Assembly (NCBI GenBank): GCA_964550655.1
Contig: CAZKAQ010000058.1
Location: 1 to 21,622, forward strand
Source of the DNA: GCA-1730015 sp964550655
GTDB taxonomy: Bacteria > Pseudomonadota > Gammaproteobacteria > Granulosicoccales > Granulosicoccaceae
DNA: 21,622 bases
Reading direction: 5' to 3'
Shown in pieces: positions 15,692 to 21,622 of the stretch (position 1 is its first letter; each line of letters starts with the position of its first letter). The notes below the pieces were generated by a model that saw nothing but the letters and a program-made list of their open reading frames with translations, had not been told where the DNA came from and ran no database searches. The position numbers and the translations under genes are program-made.

Positions 15692-17422
15692 ATGAACCGT
15701 GCCAACAGTACTGTGCAGGCAATTGAACTTCGAACGCCTGAAAAAGTTCTGCGTCTTCAGCGCATGGGCTCGATGCATCAGACGCGTTTGTCTTTCATGC
15801 GAGTGTTATTACGCAGGCTTGCTGTGGAAAAATGGCGTGTGGAACGGAGTCACTGGGCCATCGATAATGAAGGCGTGGGTGCGGGTGTGTACAGCTGCAT
15901 TGGCCCGAACAGAACTTACTCTCTTGTTGTTTTTTCTAACAAGCTTGATCCTCGCAAAAGATCAGACAGAGTCATCGCTGAAGAATGGGATGCAACTTTT
16001 ACGCTTGTCGATGGCATACCTGATGAGTCTGACATTCAACGCCTGCAAAGTAATGTGCCGCTTCAGGAGGCGGGACGAATTACAGATAAGGAGCTATCTC
16101 TTTCACGGGCGAATCGTTCAGTCAGATTGTTTGACTATGTGCGTGGTGAGCTGGCAGCCGGCAGGCAACCCGAGGCTGCAGAACTCGATAAAGTCGGCTA
16201 TTTAATGCGTACTACAGCGGTGTATGGTTCCGGTAAATTCGGCGCGTTGGACAGGCGTTTTATTGCAGACAGAGAAGAGTTTACCTCACCGTTCCAATGT
16301 GAATTAATGGCTGTCTATCTGATCCGCTTGTTCAGTGTTGATATCGTCGAACACCTGGCTCATGCAGACTCACCGGATACCGCAGTGCCACTGGATACTA
16401 ATCTGCGTAAGTCATTGGGTATTGGCAACTCAACCGGATTGGGTATGGCGCCATTTGTTGTCAATCACCCGGTGCTGTTTCATCAATGGATTCTTGCTCG
16501 TGAGCAGGCATTACGTGCTGTCAGACAAGCGGCAGATCCTGCTAAGCAAAAACTGGTGCTTCTCAGAAGTCTGGTTGCGCGCCAGCAAAGCGGGCTTGAG
16601 TTCTGGAACAGTGAGCACCCGCTTCAAGTTGAAAAAGTTGCAGTACTGGAAAAAGATCTGCAGTTATTGTCAGCATTTATTTCAACAGACCGGTATACAA
16701 GCGACGTCCAGCCCTGGAACGCATTGTACCTCTGGGCGGAGGATAACTTATCTCTTGAGGGACAGGAGTGTCTGGTTACGATGCTGATTGAACTCTACCC
16801 GGAGATCGTTGATCAGTTTGCCTCACAGATGAGTGTAGATGAAGAACGCTATTTCAAAATTAACGGCCAGATGAGCCTCAGTGAATTAGCTGCAATTATG
16901 AGATCACATTATCGGTTTGCATTTGATCTCGACTTTGAAAAGCCTGAAGCTAACGCACGTTTCTGGTATGCCTCGGAAGAAAAGCTTGAACCACGACTTG
17001 GTGAACGGTTCGATGAGCCGGGTGCCGAGCGCGAGCACCCGTTAGCCATAGCGCGGGATATCGTGTACGCCTGTACCGCAATTGAAGCCTGTACCGTTGA
17101 GCGTAATGTCGCAGAGTTTTTGATGAAGTATCCGGAGTATCGGCATGTAGTACGCCGTGCACAGCAGGTTATTGAGTTTCCGTATGCGGAAATTATGGAT
17201 AACCTGATTGCTGACGATATGATGCCAATAGATCTTCTGCGTTGTAAGTTGTCATTTTTTGGTGCAATAAAGTTTGATCCGCGTAGTGATCGTTGGGTGC
17301 GTATCAATATGTTCCAGCATGCACCACTACCGGATGAGTTGCACAATGACTACGATGATCGGTGGATCTATCCTGTAGCTTCTGCACGCGATCCATCAAA
17401 TGAACCAGAGTTGTTGTCGTAG
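15692..17422 (+). CDS. Conserved-looking protein of unknown function (576 residues)
   Basis: I do not recognise a named domain. The protein appears soluble: no signal peptide or membrane segment is evident. It opens with a basic helical region (HQTRLSFMRVLLRRLAVEKWRV, about 29-50). A block of mixed strands follows (YSLVVFSNKL, 76-85), then an Arg/Asp-rich stretch (about 86-101, with RVIAEEWDATF) and a segment with VGYLMRTTAVYGSGKFG (168-184). The C-terminal half is mostly helical and acidic, with FWYASEEKLEPRLGERF (424-440) and HPLAIARDI (449-457). I have a loose memory of similar uncharacterised proteins in other proteobacteria but cannot name a family. AAGG seven bases before the ATG gives a good ribosome-binding site. 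The gene lies between the M19-like gene (18-base gap) and the DUF3726-like gene (17-base gap), so the three products probably act in one process. Coding status is firm; function is unknown. Confidence 0.85.
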   Translation: MNRANSTVQAIELRTPEKVLRLQRMGSMHQTRLSFMRVLLRRLAVEKWRVERSHWAIDNEGVGAGVYSCIGPNRTYSLVVFSNKLDPRKRSDRVIAEEWDATFTLVDGIPDESDIQRLQSNVPLQEAGRITDKELSLSRANRSVRLFDYVRGELAAGRQPEAAELDKVGYLMRTTAVYGSGKFGALDRRFIADREEFTSPFQCELMAVYLIRLFSVDIVEHLAHADSPDTAVPLDTNLRKSLGIGNSTGLGMAPFVVNHPVLFHQWILAREQALRAVRQAADPAKQKLVLLRSLVARQQSGLEFWNSEHPLQVEKVAVLEKDLQLLSAFISTDRYTSDVQPWNALYLWAEDNLSLEGQECLVTMLIELYPEIVDQFASQMSVDEERYFKINGQMSLSELAAIMRSHYRFAFDLDFEKPEANARFWYASEEKLEPRLGERFDEPGAEREHPLAIARDIVYACTAIEACTVERNVAEFLMKYPEYRHVVRRAQQVIEFPYAEIMDNLIADDMMPIDLLRCKLSFFGAIKFDPRSDRWVRINMFQHAPLPDELHNDYDDRWIYPVASARDPSNEPELLS

Positions 17423-17439
17423 TCTGTCAGCGTTACAAA

Positions 17440-18087
17440 ATGCAACTGTTATCAATTAGTGAGTTTGAAGCGATCATCTTAAAGGCTTTTCGTGGTGCAG
17501 GGTATAGCTGGGGTCTGTCACAGGAGGCAGGGCGTGCTGCTGCCTGGCTGGCGTTACGCAGATTGCCATCTGCAGCTTCTTTTGCGACGCTTCTGCAGCA
17601 GATTGAGGGACAAAGTCTCGAGTCACTTGCACCGCGAAGGATTGACGGAGAATGGTGCAGATCAGAGCATCCGATATGTCCTGTTATAACCGGTACTGCA
17701 ATATCTGATTTCGGGTGGACTGCCGGCAGTAACATCATTGTTGGTCCTGTGTTTTCATCAATGATTCTGATTCCGTTTGCCGCATCCTGTGCGGTGTCCG
17801 CTGCTACAGATCTGTCAATCACCATTGATGACGAGGAACTGTTTATAAACAGCGCCGGGAAATTGTGCACAGAGTTAACCGGGTTCGACGCCAGGCAGGC
17901 TTCGTCAGTCCGAATTGCCGGTCACGACGGTACTGATGAGTTGCTGTATGTCCCTGCTATGTGTCGTCGTGTCCCGGTAACAGAATCAGAACTTCAGATC
18001 TTTCAATCGCTGGCTCATCTGACTTACGTCGCCGCGAGTGATGAGTCGAGAAGCGGTGCGGGTGCCGGACTCACAGATAATGACTAA
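17440..18087 (+). CDS. DUF3726-like protein
   Basis: A 215-residue soluble protein. The start, LSISEFEAIILKAFRGAGYSWGL, then SQEAGRAAAWL, matches what I recall of DUF3726, a family without known function whose members begin with a short helix and the words RGAGYSWG..EEAG. The remainder alternates strands and helices with many small residues (about 80-110, TGTAISDFGWTAGSNIIVGP). No catalytic motif is apparent. The ATG at 17440 has no strong ribosome-binding site, which suits translation coupled to the gene ending 17 bases upstream. It closes the three-gene operon. Family identification rests on memory of the N-terminal motif and needs a profile search. Confidence 0.72.
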   Translation: MQLLSISEFEAIILKAFRGAGYSWGLSQEAGRAAAWLALRRLPSAASFATLLQQIEGQSLESLAPRRIDGEWCRSEHPICPVITGTAISDFGWTAGSNIIVGPVFSSMILIPFAASCAVSAATDLSITIDDEELFINSAGKLCTELTGFDARQASSVRIAGHDGTDELLYVPAMCRRVPVTESELQIFQSLAHLTYVAASDESRSGAGAGLTDND

Positions 18088-18356
18088 TCAAGTGCAACAA
18101 CTACGCTGTCGCCAGGCAAGCCAGGTAGAGAATTAAGGCGATAGCTGCCAGCGTCGTTTACCGAGTATCGGTGATGCGTTGGGTGTTGAATTGATAAAAA
18201 TTGTGTAAAGACTTCAAAATACCCTCGAAAAACAATAAATGCGACAGACTTACAGGACAATCTGATTCCAATCGCTAGTATTCGGTGGCATCATTTTTGA
18301 AGTAACTGATGACAGCTGAAAATCTCTTTGTGGTCTCCGGAAACCGGCTTGTATTT

Positions 18357-18572
18357 ATGATCCTAACTAATCGACGAGTTCTCTGTCATCTGGCTGGCAG
18401 CCTGCTGTTATGTGTATCTCTCACAGCTTGTGCCACAGCACCCGGAACACATTCGGATGTACAGCTTTTGAAACAGAAAGTGCCCGCCTGTACGTCAGAT
18501 TGCAAAGAAGAGGAACATGATAGTCGCTATCAGTACTACCTCGGTGTGCTGTCGGTGTTTTTACTGGGTTAG
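18357..18572 (+). CDS. Small predicted lipoprotein
   Basis: Counted from ATG 18357, a 71-residue protein with a basic N-region (TNRR), a hydrophobic segment (about 9-20) and the lipobox LTAC with C25 as the lipid-bearing cysteine. The mature part is under 50 residues. It contains two cysteines four apart (C45 and C49), an acidic EEEHD stretch and an unusual hydrophobic end (YYLGVLSVFLLG). The frame can be extended to 18309, but that puts 16 residues ahead of the basic region, so the internal ATG is preferred. I recognise no family. It stands alone between the DUF3726-like gene and the convergent RIO kinase gene. The 269 bases upstream (18088-18356) show no other gene. Confidence 0.6.
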   Translation: MILTNRRVLCHLAGSLLLCVSLTACATAPGTHSDVQLLKQKVPACTSDCKEEEHDSRYQYYLGVLSVFLLG

Positions 18573-18659
18573 CGGGCATGGTGTGTAGCGAACAAACGCC
18601 AAAGCAAAATACTCGCGTTCTAAACAGAGCCGAGGCGTACACATACTGCTGATAAAATT

Positions 18660-19508
18660 TTAGTCATCATCCCGCATACGTTCGTCACGCTCCAGCTTCT
18701 CTTTGTACGCTTCTTTTATTTGCAGCATCACTGAATCTACATCTGCTTCTTTTTTGATCACGGTGAACTTGCCGGTAAGTCGGGTGGCAGGCAGGAGTTC
18801 ACCCTTTTCATAAAGTGCCCACATCTCCGAGGCGTAGTCACTGGACAGTAGCGTCGGTGCGAATTGACCGTAGTACTCAGTCATGTTTCTGATATCGCGT
18901 TCAAGCATTGCGCGTGCATGGTTGTTGCCGGCTGCATCCACTGCCTGCGGTAAATCGATAATGACCGGACCATCTTCATCAACCAGTACGTTAAATTCGG
19001 ACAGATCTCCATGCACTACGCCTGCACAGAGCATTAGTTTTACATAGTCCATCATGCTTGCATGGTCTTCGAGGGCCAGGTCGTGCGGTATTGTGACATC
19101 GTTGAGGCGGGGAGCTGCCTCACCATCTTTGTCGGTAATTAGTTCCATTAACAATACGCCGTCAAAACAGCCTTGCGGTTTCGGTACGCGTACCCCTGCA
19201 GACGAGAGTTTATACAACGCATCTACTTCAGCGTTGTGCCATTCCTGCTCCTGCTGTGCACGACCGAACTTTGAGCCCTTCTCAATAGCTCGCTGACGTC
19301 TGCTGTTGCGACCTTTACGGCCCTCACGATATTGCACAGCTTGTTTGAAGCTGCGCTTGTCAGCGTCCTTGTAGACTTTGGCACAGAGTATTTCGCGACC
19401 TGCCCGAACAACGTAAACACTTGCCTCTTTACCGCTCATAAGCGGATAAAGAACTTCGTCTACCAAACCATCTTCTATTAGCGGAAGCAGACGCTTGGGA
19501 GTTTTCAT
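18660..19508 (-). CDS. RIO1-type atypical serine protein kinase
   Basis: A 282-residue kinase of the RIO family. The ATP loop reads LMSGKEASVYVV (23-34), and K44 in CAKVYK is the phosphate-contacting lysine. VVHGDLSEFNVLV holds the catalytic D168 and N173, and IIDLPQAVD holds the metal-binding D185. A basic loop between strands (about 62-82, RKGRNSRRQRAIEKGSKFG) precedes an EQEWHNAEVDAL helix, as in archaeal and eukaryotic RIO1. The C-terminus is a charged helix ending ERMRDDD. RIO1 in eukaryotes acts in small ribosomal subunit maturation; the role of bacterial copies, which are found in many proteobacteria, is not settled. The ATG start is at 19506-19508. It is a single-gene unit facing away from the SPOR gene, with a 481-base gap between them. 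Confidence 0.93.
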   Translation of the reverse strand: MKTPKRLLPLIEDGLVDEVLYPLMSGKEASVYVVRAGREILCAKVYKDADKRSFKQAVQYREGRKGRNSRRQRAIEKGSKFGRAQQEQEWHNAEVDALYKLSSAGVRVPKPQGCFDGVLLMELITDKDGEAAPRLNDVTIPHDLALEDHASMMDYVKLMLCAGVVHGDLSEFNVLVDEDGPVIIDLPQAVDAAGNNHARAMLERDIRNMTEYYGQFAPTLLSSDYASEMWALYEKGELLPATRLTGKFTVIKKEADVDSVMLQIKEAYKEKLERDERMRDDD

Positions 19509-19818
19509 TGGCAGGTCTGGAAGAAGTCAGGTCTTGAAGGGTGGTTGTCGCAGGCAAGTGTGGTGTGTTTCACGAAATAGTCAATAGGGTTGATTATATG
19601 ATGGCCGGTAACTATGGTCATTCCGGCAGCCCGAACCGGGATAAAAACCAACAGGAGAAGGTCATACGTTGAGAAACTGTTCATTTTTCCTGGAATTTTA
19701 ATGATCAGATGATCAACACATTTGCGGGCTTGTAATTAAGCGAACAGTCGGATCGGCAGGCTATTGTGGATGTTGTGCTCTTTCCTGACATAGATCTAGA
19801 ACTAATGCACAGGTTGTA

Positions 19819-19834
19819 TGTCATTTAAATGACA
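19819..19834. promoter_or_regulatory. Perfect 16-bp palindrome, candidate operator
   Basis: TGTCATTTAAATGACA reads the same on both strands over all 16 bases; the flanking bases do not pair. Its size and symmetry suit a dimeric repressor such as a TetR- or GntR-type protein, or a LysR-type half-site pair. It lies about 155 bases upstream of the SPOR gene and about 310 bases from the RIO kinase start. The binding protein is unknown, and no regulator gene is adjacent. Confidence 0.45.
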
Positions 19835-19894
19835 ATTAGTATCTAAAGTGGCACTCAACTTATATTAAATTCTATACAAATGTGAGAGAAATAC

Positions 19895-19942
19895 ATGAAA
19901 AATCATTGTAAAACAAGAACTGTAAGCGGTATTTCTGTGTAA
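19895..19942 (+). CDS. Possible 15-residue leader peptide
   Basis: ATG at 19895 opens a 15-codon frame (MKNHCKTRTVSGISV) that ends at TAA 19940-19942, 47 bases before the SPOR gene start. GAGAGA lies five bases upstream, a reasonable ribosome-binding site. Position and size suit a leader peptide, but such short frames arise easily by chance and nothing in the peptide suggests attenuation by a particular amino acid. Confidence 0.2.
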   Translation: MKNHCKTRTVSGISV

Positions 19943-19989
19943 CTTTTATGTTATAAATCCGGTGAGATTAAAATGCGGCAAGACCAAAT

Positions 19990-20796
19990 ATGAGTATCAT
20001 TCACGAATTGCGTGAAGATTACCGGCTCTTTCGGATAGAGCATCCGGGATATCGCCTGCTTTTTTTGTTGGGCGACATTGGTATCTTCTTGTTGAAGCTG
20101 GCTTTGTTCTGCGGTTTTATGGTGCTTTGCTGGTATCTGATGAGCCGTAGTCCTTACATTGAGACGTCTGATCGTACAGCCGGTAATGCATTGGCAGCGG
20201 TGGAGACGACTGAGTCCAGGACTCCGGAACTGACGGCTGAACGTCTCGCGCTTCTGCGTCAGATTGCCGATCAGGAGGACTCGTCCTCGTCGGCTGGTGT
20301 GCTGATCGGTCAGGCGGACGTTGAAGACCAGTCTGATGATGCTGCGGCTGATGTCTTGAAACTCGCAAGCTTTGATCAACCAAACGAAGCAGTAGTGCAG
20401 GTAGAAGCGCGGAGGGCTTCTGATAACTCGACCGTTAGCAAATCCGCTGCTGCAAAATTCACGGATGATGTTTATATTGCGGCTAATTCAGAAAATGGTA
20501 GCTGGATACTCAATCAGAATCCGTCTGCGTACACGCTGCAGTTGGCATTGACGACCAATGTGGAGTTTCTGGTCGACTTCGCCAGGCAATTACAGCCCAA
20601 ATTTGTCACCGTGATCTATCCGGAAAGAAGAAATAGCCAGGGTAATATCCAGTACAGCCTGAGCGCTGGTAGTTTCTCTGCAAAGGCTCCTGCCGAAGCT
20701 GCTCTGTCATCTCTCTCAGCACAAGTAAAACGCTATGGTGCACACGTCAGACCTTTTGATGAGATACAAGGCAATACCTCGAGGTTTTTGAAGTAA
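19990..20796 (+). CDS. Membrane-anchored SPOR-domain protein, DamX-like
   Basis: A 268-residue bitopic inner-membrane protein. A short cytoplasmic N-terminus (1-25) is followed by a membrane segment at about 26-51, a low-complexity acidic and Ala/Ser-rich periplasmic spacer (about 55-165) and a C-terminal SPOR domain (about 176-260). The SPOR start WILNQNPSAYTLQLA and the later YSLSAGSFSAKAPAEAAL closely follow the DamX pattern. SPOR domains bind peptidoglycan stripped of stem peptides at the division septum, so a septal or cell-wall role is likely. E. coli DamX has a longer cytoplasmic part, and its gene neighbours aroB and dam are absent here. The ATG at 19990 has only a weak ribosome-binding site. 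It is followed 29 bases later by the lipase-like gene on the same strand, so the two may share a transcript. Confidence 0.88.
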   Translation: MSIIHELREDYRLFRIEHPGYRLLFLLGDIGIFLLKLALFCGFMVLCWYLMSRSPYIETSDRTAGNALAAVETTESRTPELTAERLALLRQIADQEDSSSSAGVLIGQADVEDQSDDAAADVLKLASFDQPNEAVVQVEARRASDNSTVSKSAAAKFTDDVYIAANSENGSWILNQNPSAYTLQLALTTNVEFLVDFARQLQPKFVTVIYPERRNSQGNIQYSLSAGSFSAKAPAEAALSSLSAQVKRYGAHVRPFDEIQGNTSRFLK

Positions 20797-20825
20797 CACA
20801 CACGCTACTGCGCTGATAACGGTTT

Positions 20826-21551
20826 ATGTTAAATAAATGCCAACGGTGGGTACAGTCGTCTCAAATTTTAGCGATCATACTGGTCGCATTGTTTCTCTCA
20901 CCTGTGGCGTCAGCCGACTGCGTATTGCTTATACACGGGCTGGCGCGCACTTCTGGTTCGATGAAAAAGCTGGTTGAGCCTTTTGAGCAACTGGGTCATC
21001 AGGTCGTTAACGTAAACTACCCGTCGAGAAAAAAGCCGATAGAAGAACTTTCGACTCTGGCGGTTAAAGAACTCGGCTATAACCACTGTGCCACCGGCAG
21101 CACGGTGCACATCGTGACTCATTCATTAGGCGGTATTTTAGCCCGCTATTATCTTGCGCAGCACGAGCTTGAACAGCTTGGTCGGGTAGTGATGCTCGCA
21201 CCGCCAAATCAAGGCAGTGAAGTAGTTGATAATCTGCGCAACGTGCCTGGATTTAAATTGATGAACGGTAGAGCAGGATTGCAGATTGGCACAGACGCCA
21301 ACAGTATCCCTAAAAGTCTCGGACCGGTAGATTTTGACCTTGGCGTAATTGCAGGTACCAGAACCTTTAATCCGCTGCTCTCCCGATTCCTGCCAAACCC
21401 TGATGATGGCAAAGTATCTGTTGCCAGCACTAGAGTGGAGGGTATGAGAGATCACATCGTACTGCCGGTTACCCATACGTTTATGATGCGATCAAAAACA
21501 GTGATTGAGCAGACTTTGCAGTTTATTGAAAACGGTCACTTCTCAAGATAA
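20826..21551 (+). CDS. Secreted alpha/beta-hydrolase, lipase/esterase-like
   Basis: A 241-residue exported hydrolase. The signal peptide covers about 1-30 (hydrophobic core 13-24, cleavage after VASA). The mature protein opens CVLLIHGLARTSGSM, the strand and oxyanion HG motif of small lipases. The nucleophile is S100 in VTHSLGG; the likely acid is D193 or D194 in NPDDGKVSV, and H217 in LPVTHTFM completes the triad. The HG..RT.GSM and APPNQGSE words recall bacterial triacylglycerol-lipase and PGAP1-like esterases of about 200-250 residues, often annotated only as alpha/beta hydrolases. Action in the periplasm or outside the cell on lipids or esters is expected; the substrate is unknown. It lies 29 bases downstream of the SPOR gene and 16 bases before the right-hand copy of the terminal repeat. 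Confidence 0.88.
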   Translation: MLNKCQRWVQSSQILAIILVALFLSPVASADCVLLIHGLARTSGSMKKLVEPFEQLGHQVVNVNYPSRKKPIEELSTLAVKELGYNHCATGSTVHIVTHSLGGILARYYLAQHELEQLGRVVMLAPPNQGSEVVDNLRNVPGFKLMNGRAGLQIGTDANSIPKSLGPVDFDLGVIAGTRTFNPLLSRFLPNPDDGKVSVASTRVEGMRDHIVLPVTHTFMMRSKTVIEQTLQFIENGHFSR

Positions 21552-21567
21552 GACACAGAACATCTAT

Positions 21568-21618
21568 CCTGCATTATTCATGAGGATTCGGCGTCCAGAG
21601 TCATTATCGCTAAACAGG
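21568..21618. repeat. Right copy of the exact 51-bp terminal inverted repeat
   Basis: This is the exact reverse complement of bases 1-51. It begins 16 bases after the lipase-like gene's stop, and the window ends four bases beyond it. The bases just outside the element at its gene-proximal edge differ from those at the left copy, so the two are not flanked by an obvious shared target duplication. The likeliest explanation is a multicopy repeat at which the assembly broke. Confidence 0.9.
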
Positions 21619-21622
21619 TCGC

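Larger units (their letters stand above)
19509..19989. other. 481-base non-coding region between divergent genes
   Basis: This gap separates the leftward RIO kinase gene and the rightward SPOR gene. It becomes strongly AT-rich from about 19800. It holds a perfect 16-bp palindrome (19819-19834) and a possible 15-codon reading frame (19895-19942). It also contains the near-repeat TGATCAGATGATCA at about 19702-19715. I see no longer ORF, no tRNA and no convincing terminator hairpin. Promoters for both flanking genes must lie here; an unannotated small RNA is possible but not shown. Confidence 0.5.

Noticed and set aside
16335..16787. 150-codon plus-strand frame inside the 576-residue gene
   Set aside because: It sits in another frame of a gene with better composition, a good ribosome-binding site and operon spacing.
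17433..17870. 145-codon minus-strand frame opposite the DUF3726-like gene
   Set aside because: It is an antisense shadow; the plus-strand frame carries the recognisable RGAGYSWGL motif.
14606..18087. Assigning the M19-like operon to glycine-betaine/dimethylglycine catabolism
   Set aside because: I recall a similar Pseudomonas protein near dgcAB, but no dimethylglycine dehydrogenase, electron-transfer flavoprotein or betaine gene is present here, and the 576-residue neighbour does not match the small protein found in that cluster.
1..21622. Interpretation of the whole window as a 21-kb composite transposon
   Set aside because: The terminal repeats fit, but there is no transposase, integrase or cargo typical of mobile elements, and composition looks uniform. 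A break at a dispersed repeat explains the ends more simply.

Overview
The window looks like a chromosomal fragment of a gammaproteobacterium, probably free-living and marine. That placement rests on gene content and familiar protein styles (a TAXI solute receptor, a RIO1-type kinase, a DamX-like SPOR protein, a pyruvoyl SpeD, a DauA-like dehydrogenase and a short RNase J), not on any marker gene. No rRNA, tRNA, CRISPR array, phage gene or transposase is visible. Coding density is high and base composition by eye is close to half G+C throughout. An exact 51-bp sequence occurs in inverted orientation at the two ends (1-51 and 21568-21618). The likeliest reading is that the fragment was cut at a dispersed repeat.

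Layout from left to right. (1) 91-1747, minus strand: a D-arginine-dehydrogenase-like flavoenzyme and a BCP/PrxQ peroxiredoxin. (2) 2035-6068, plus strand: an orphan TAXI solute-binding protein, a membrane histidine kinase with two PAS-like regions and a FixJ/LuxR response regulator. No permease genes are nearby, so this reads as a ligand-sensing module. (3) 6142-9247, minus strand: SpeD, a lipoprotein with FN3-like and Calx-beta domains, and a DMT-type exporter or importer. (4) 9339-10376, plus strand: a P1-family self-cleaving peptidase. (5) 10445-14448, minus strand: an aspartate/aromatic aminotransferase, then an overlapping pair of an RNase J-like nuclease followed by a MATE exporter. (6) 14681-18087, plus strand: a tight three-gene operon of an M19-dipeptidase-like protein lacking three zinc ligands, a 576-residue protein of unknown function and a DUF3726-like protein. 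(7) 18357-21551: a small lipoprotein, a RIO1-like kinase (minus), a non-coding stretch with a perfect 16-bp palindrome, a SPOR-domain envelope protein and a secreted lipase-like hydrolase.

The two best candidates for undescribed biology are the M19-like/576-residue/DUF3726 operon and the TAXI receptor-kinase-regulator set. The other genes are mostly recognisable: amino-acid and polyamine metabolism (dauA-like, speD, aminotransferase, P1 peptidase), export (DMT, MATE), oxidative stress (BCP) and envelope (SPOR protein, lipoproteins). They do not obviously form one pathway.
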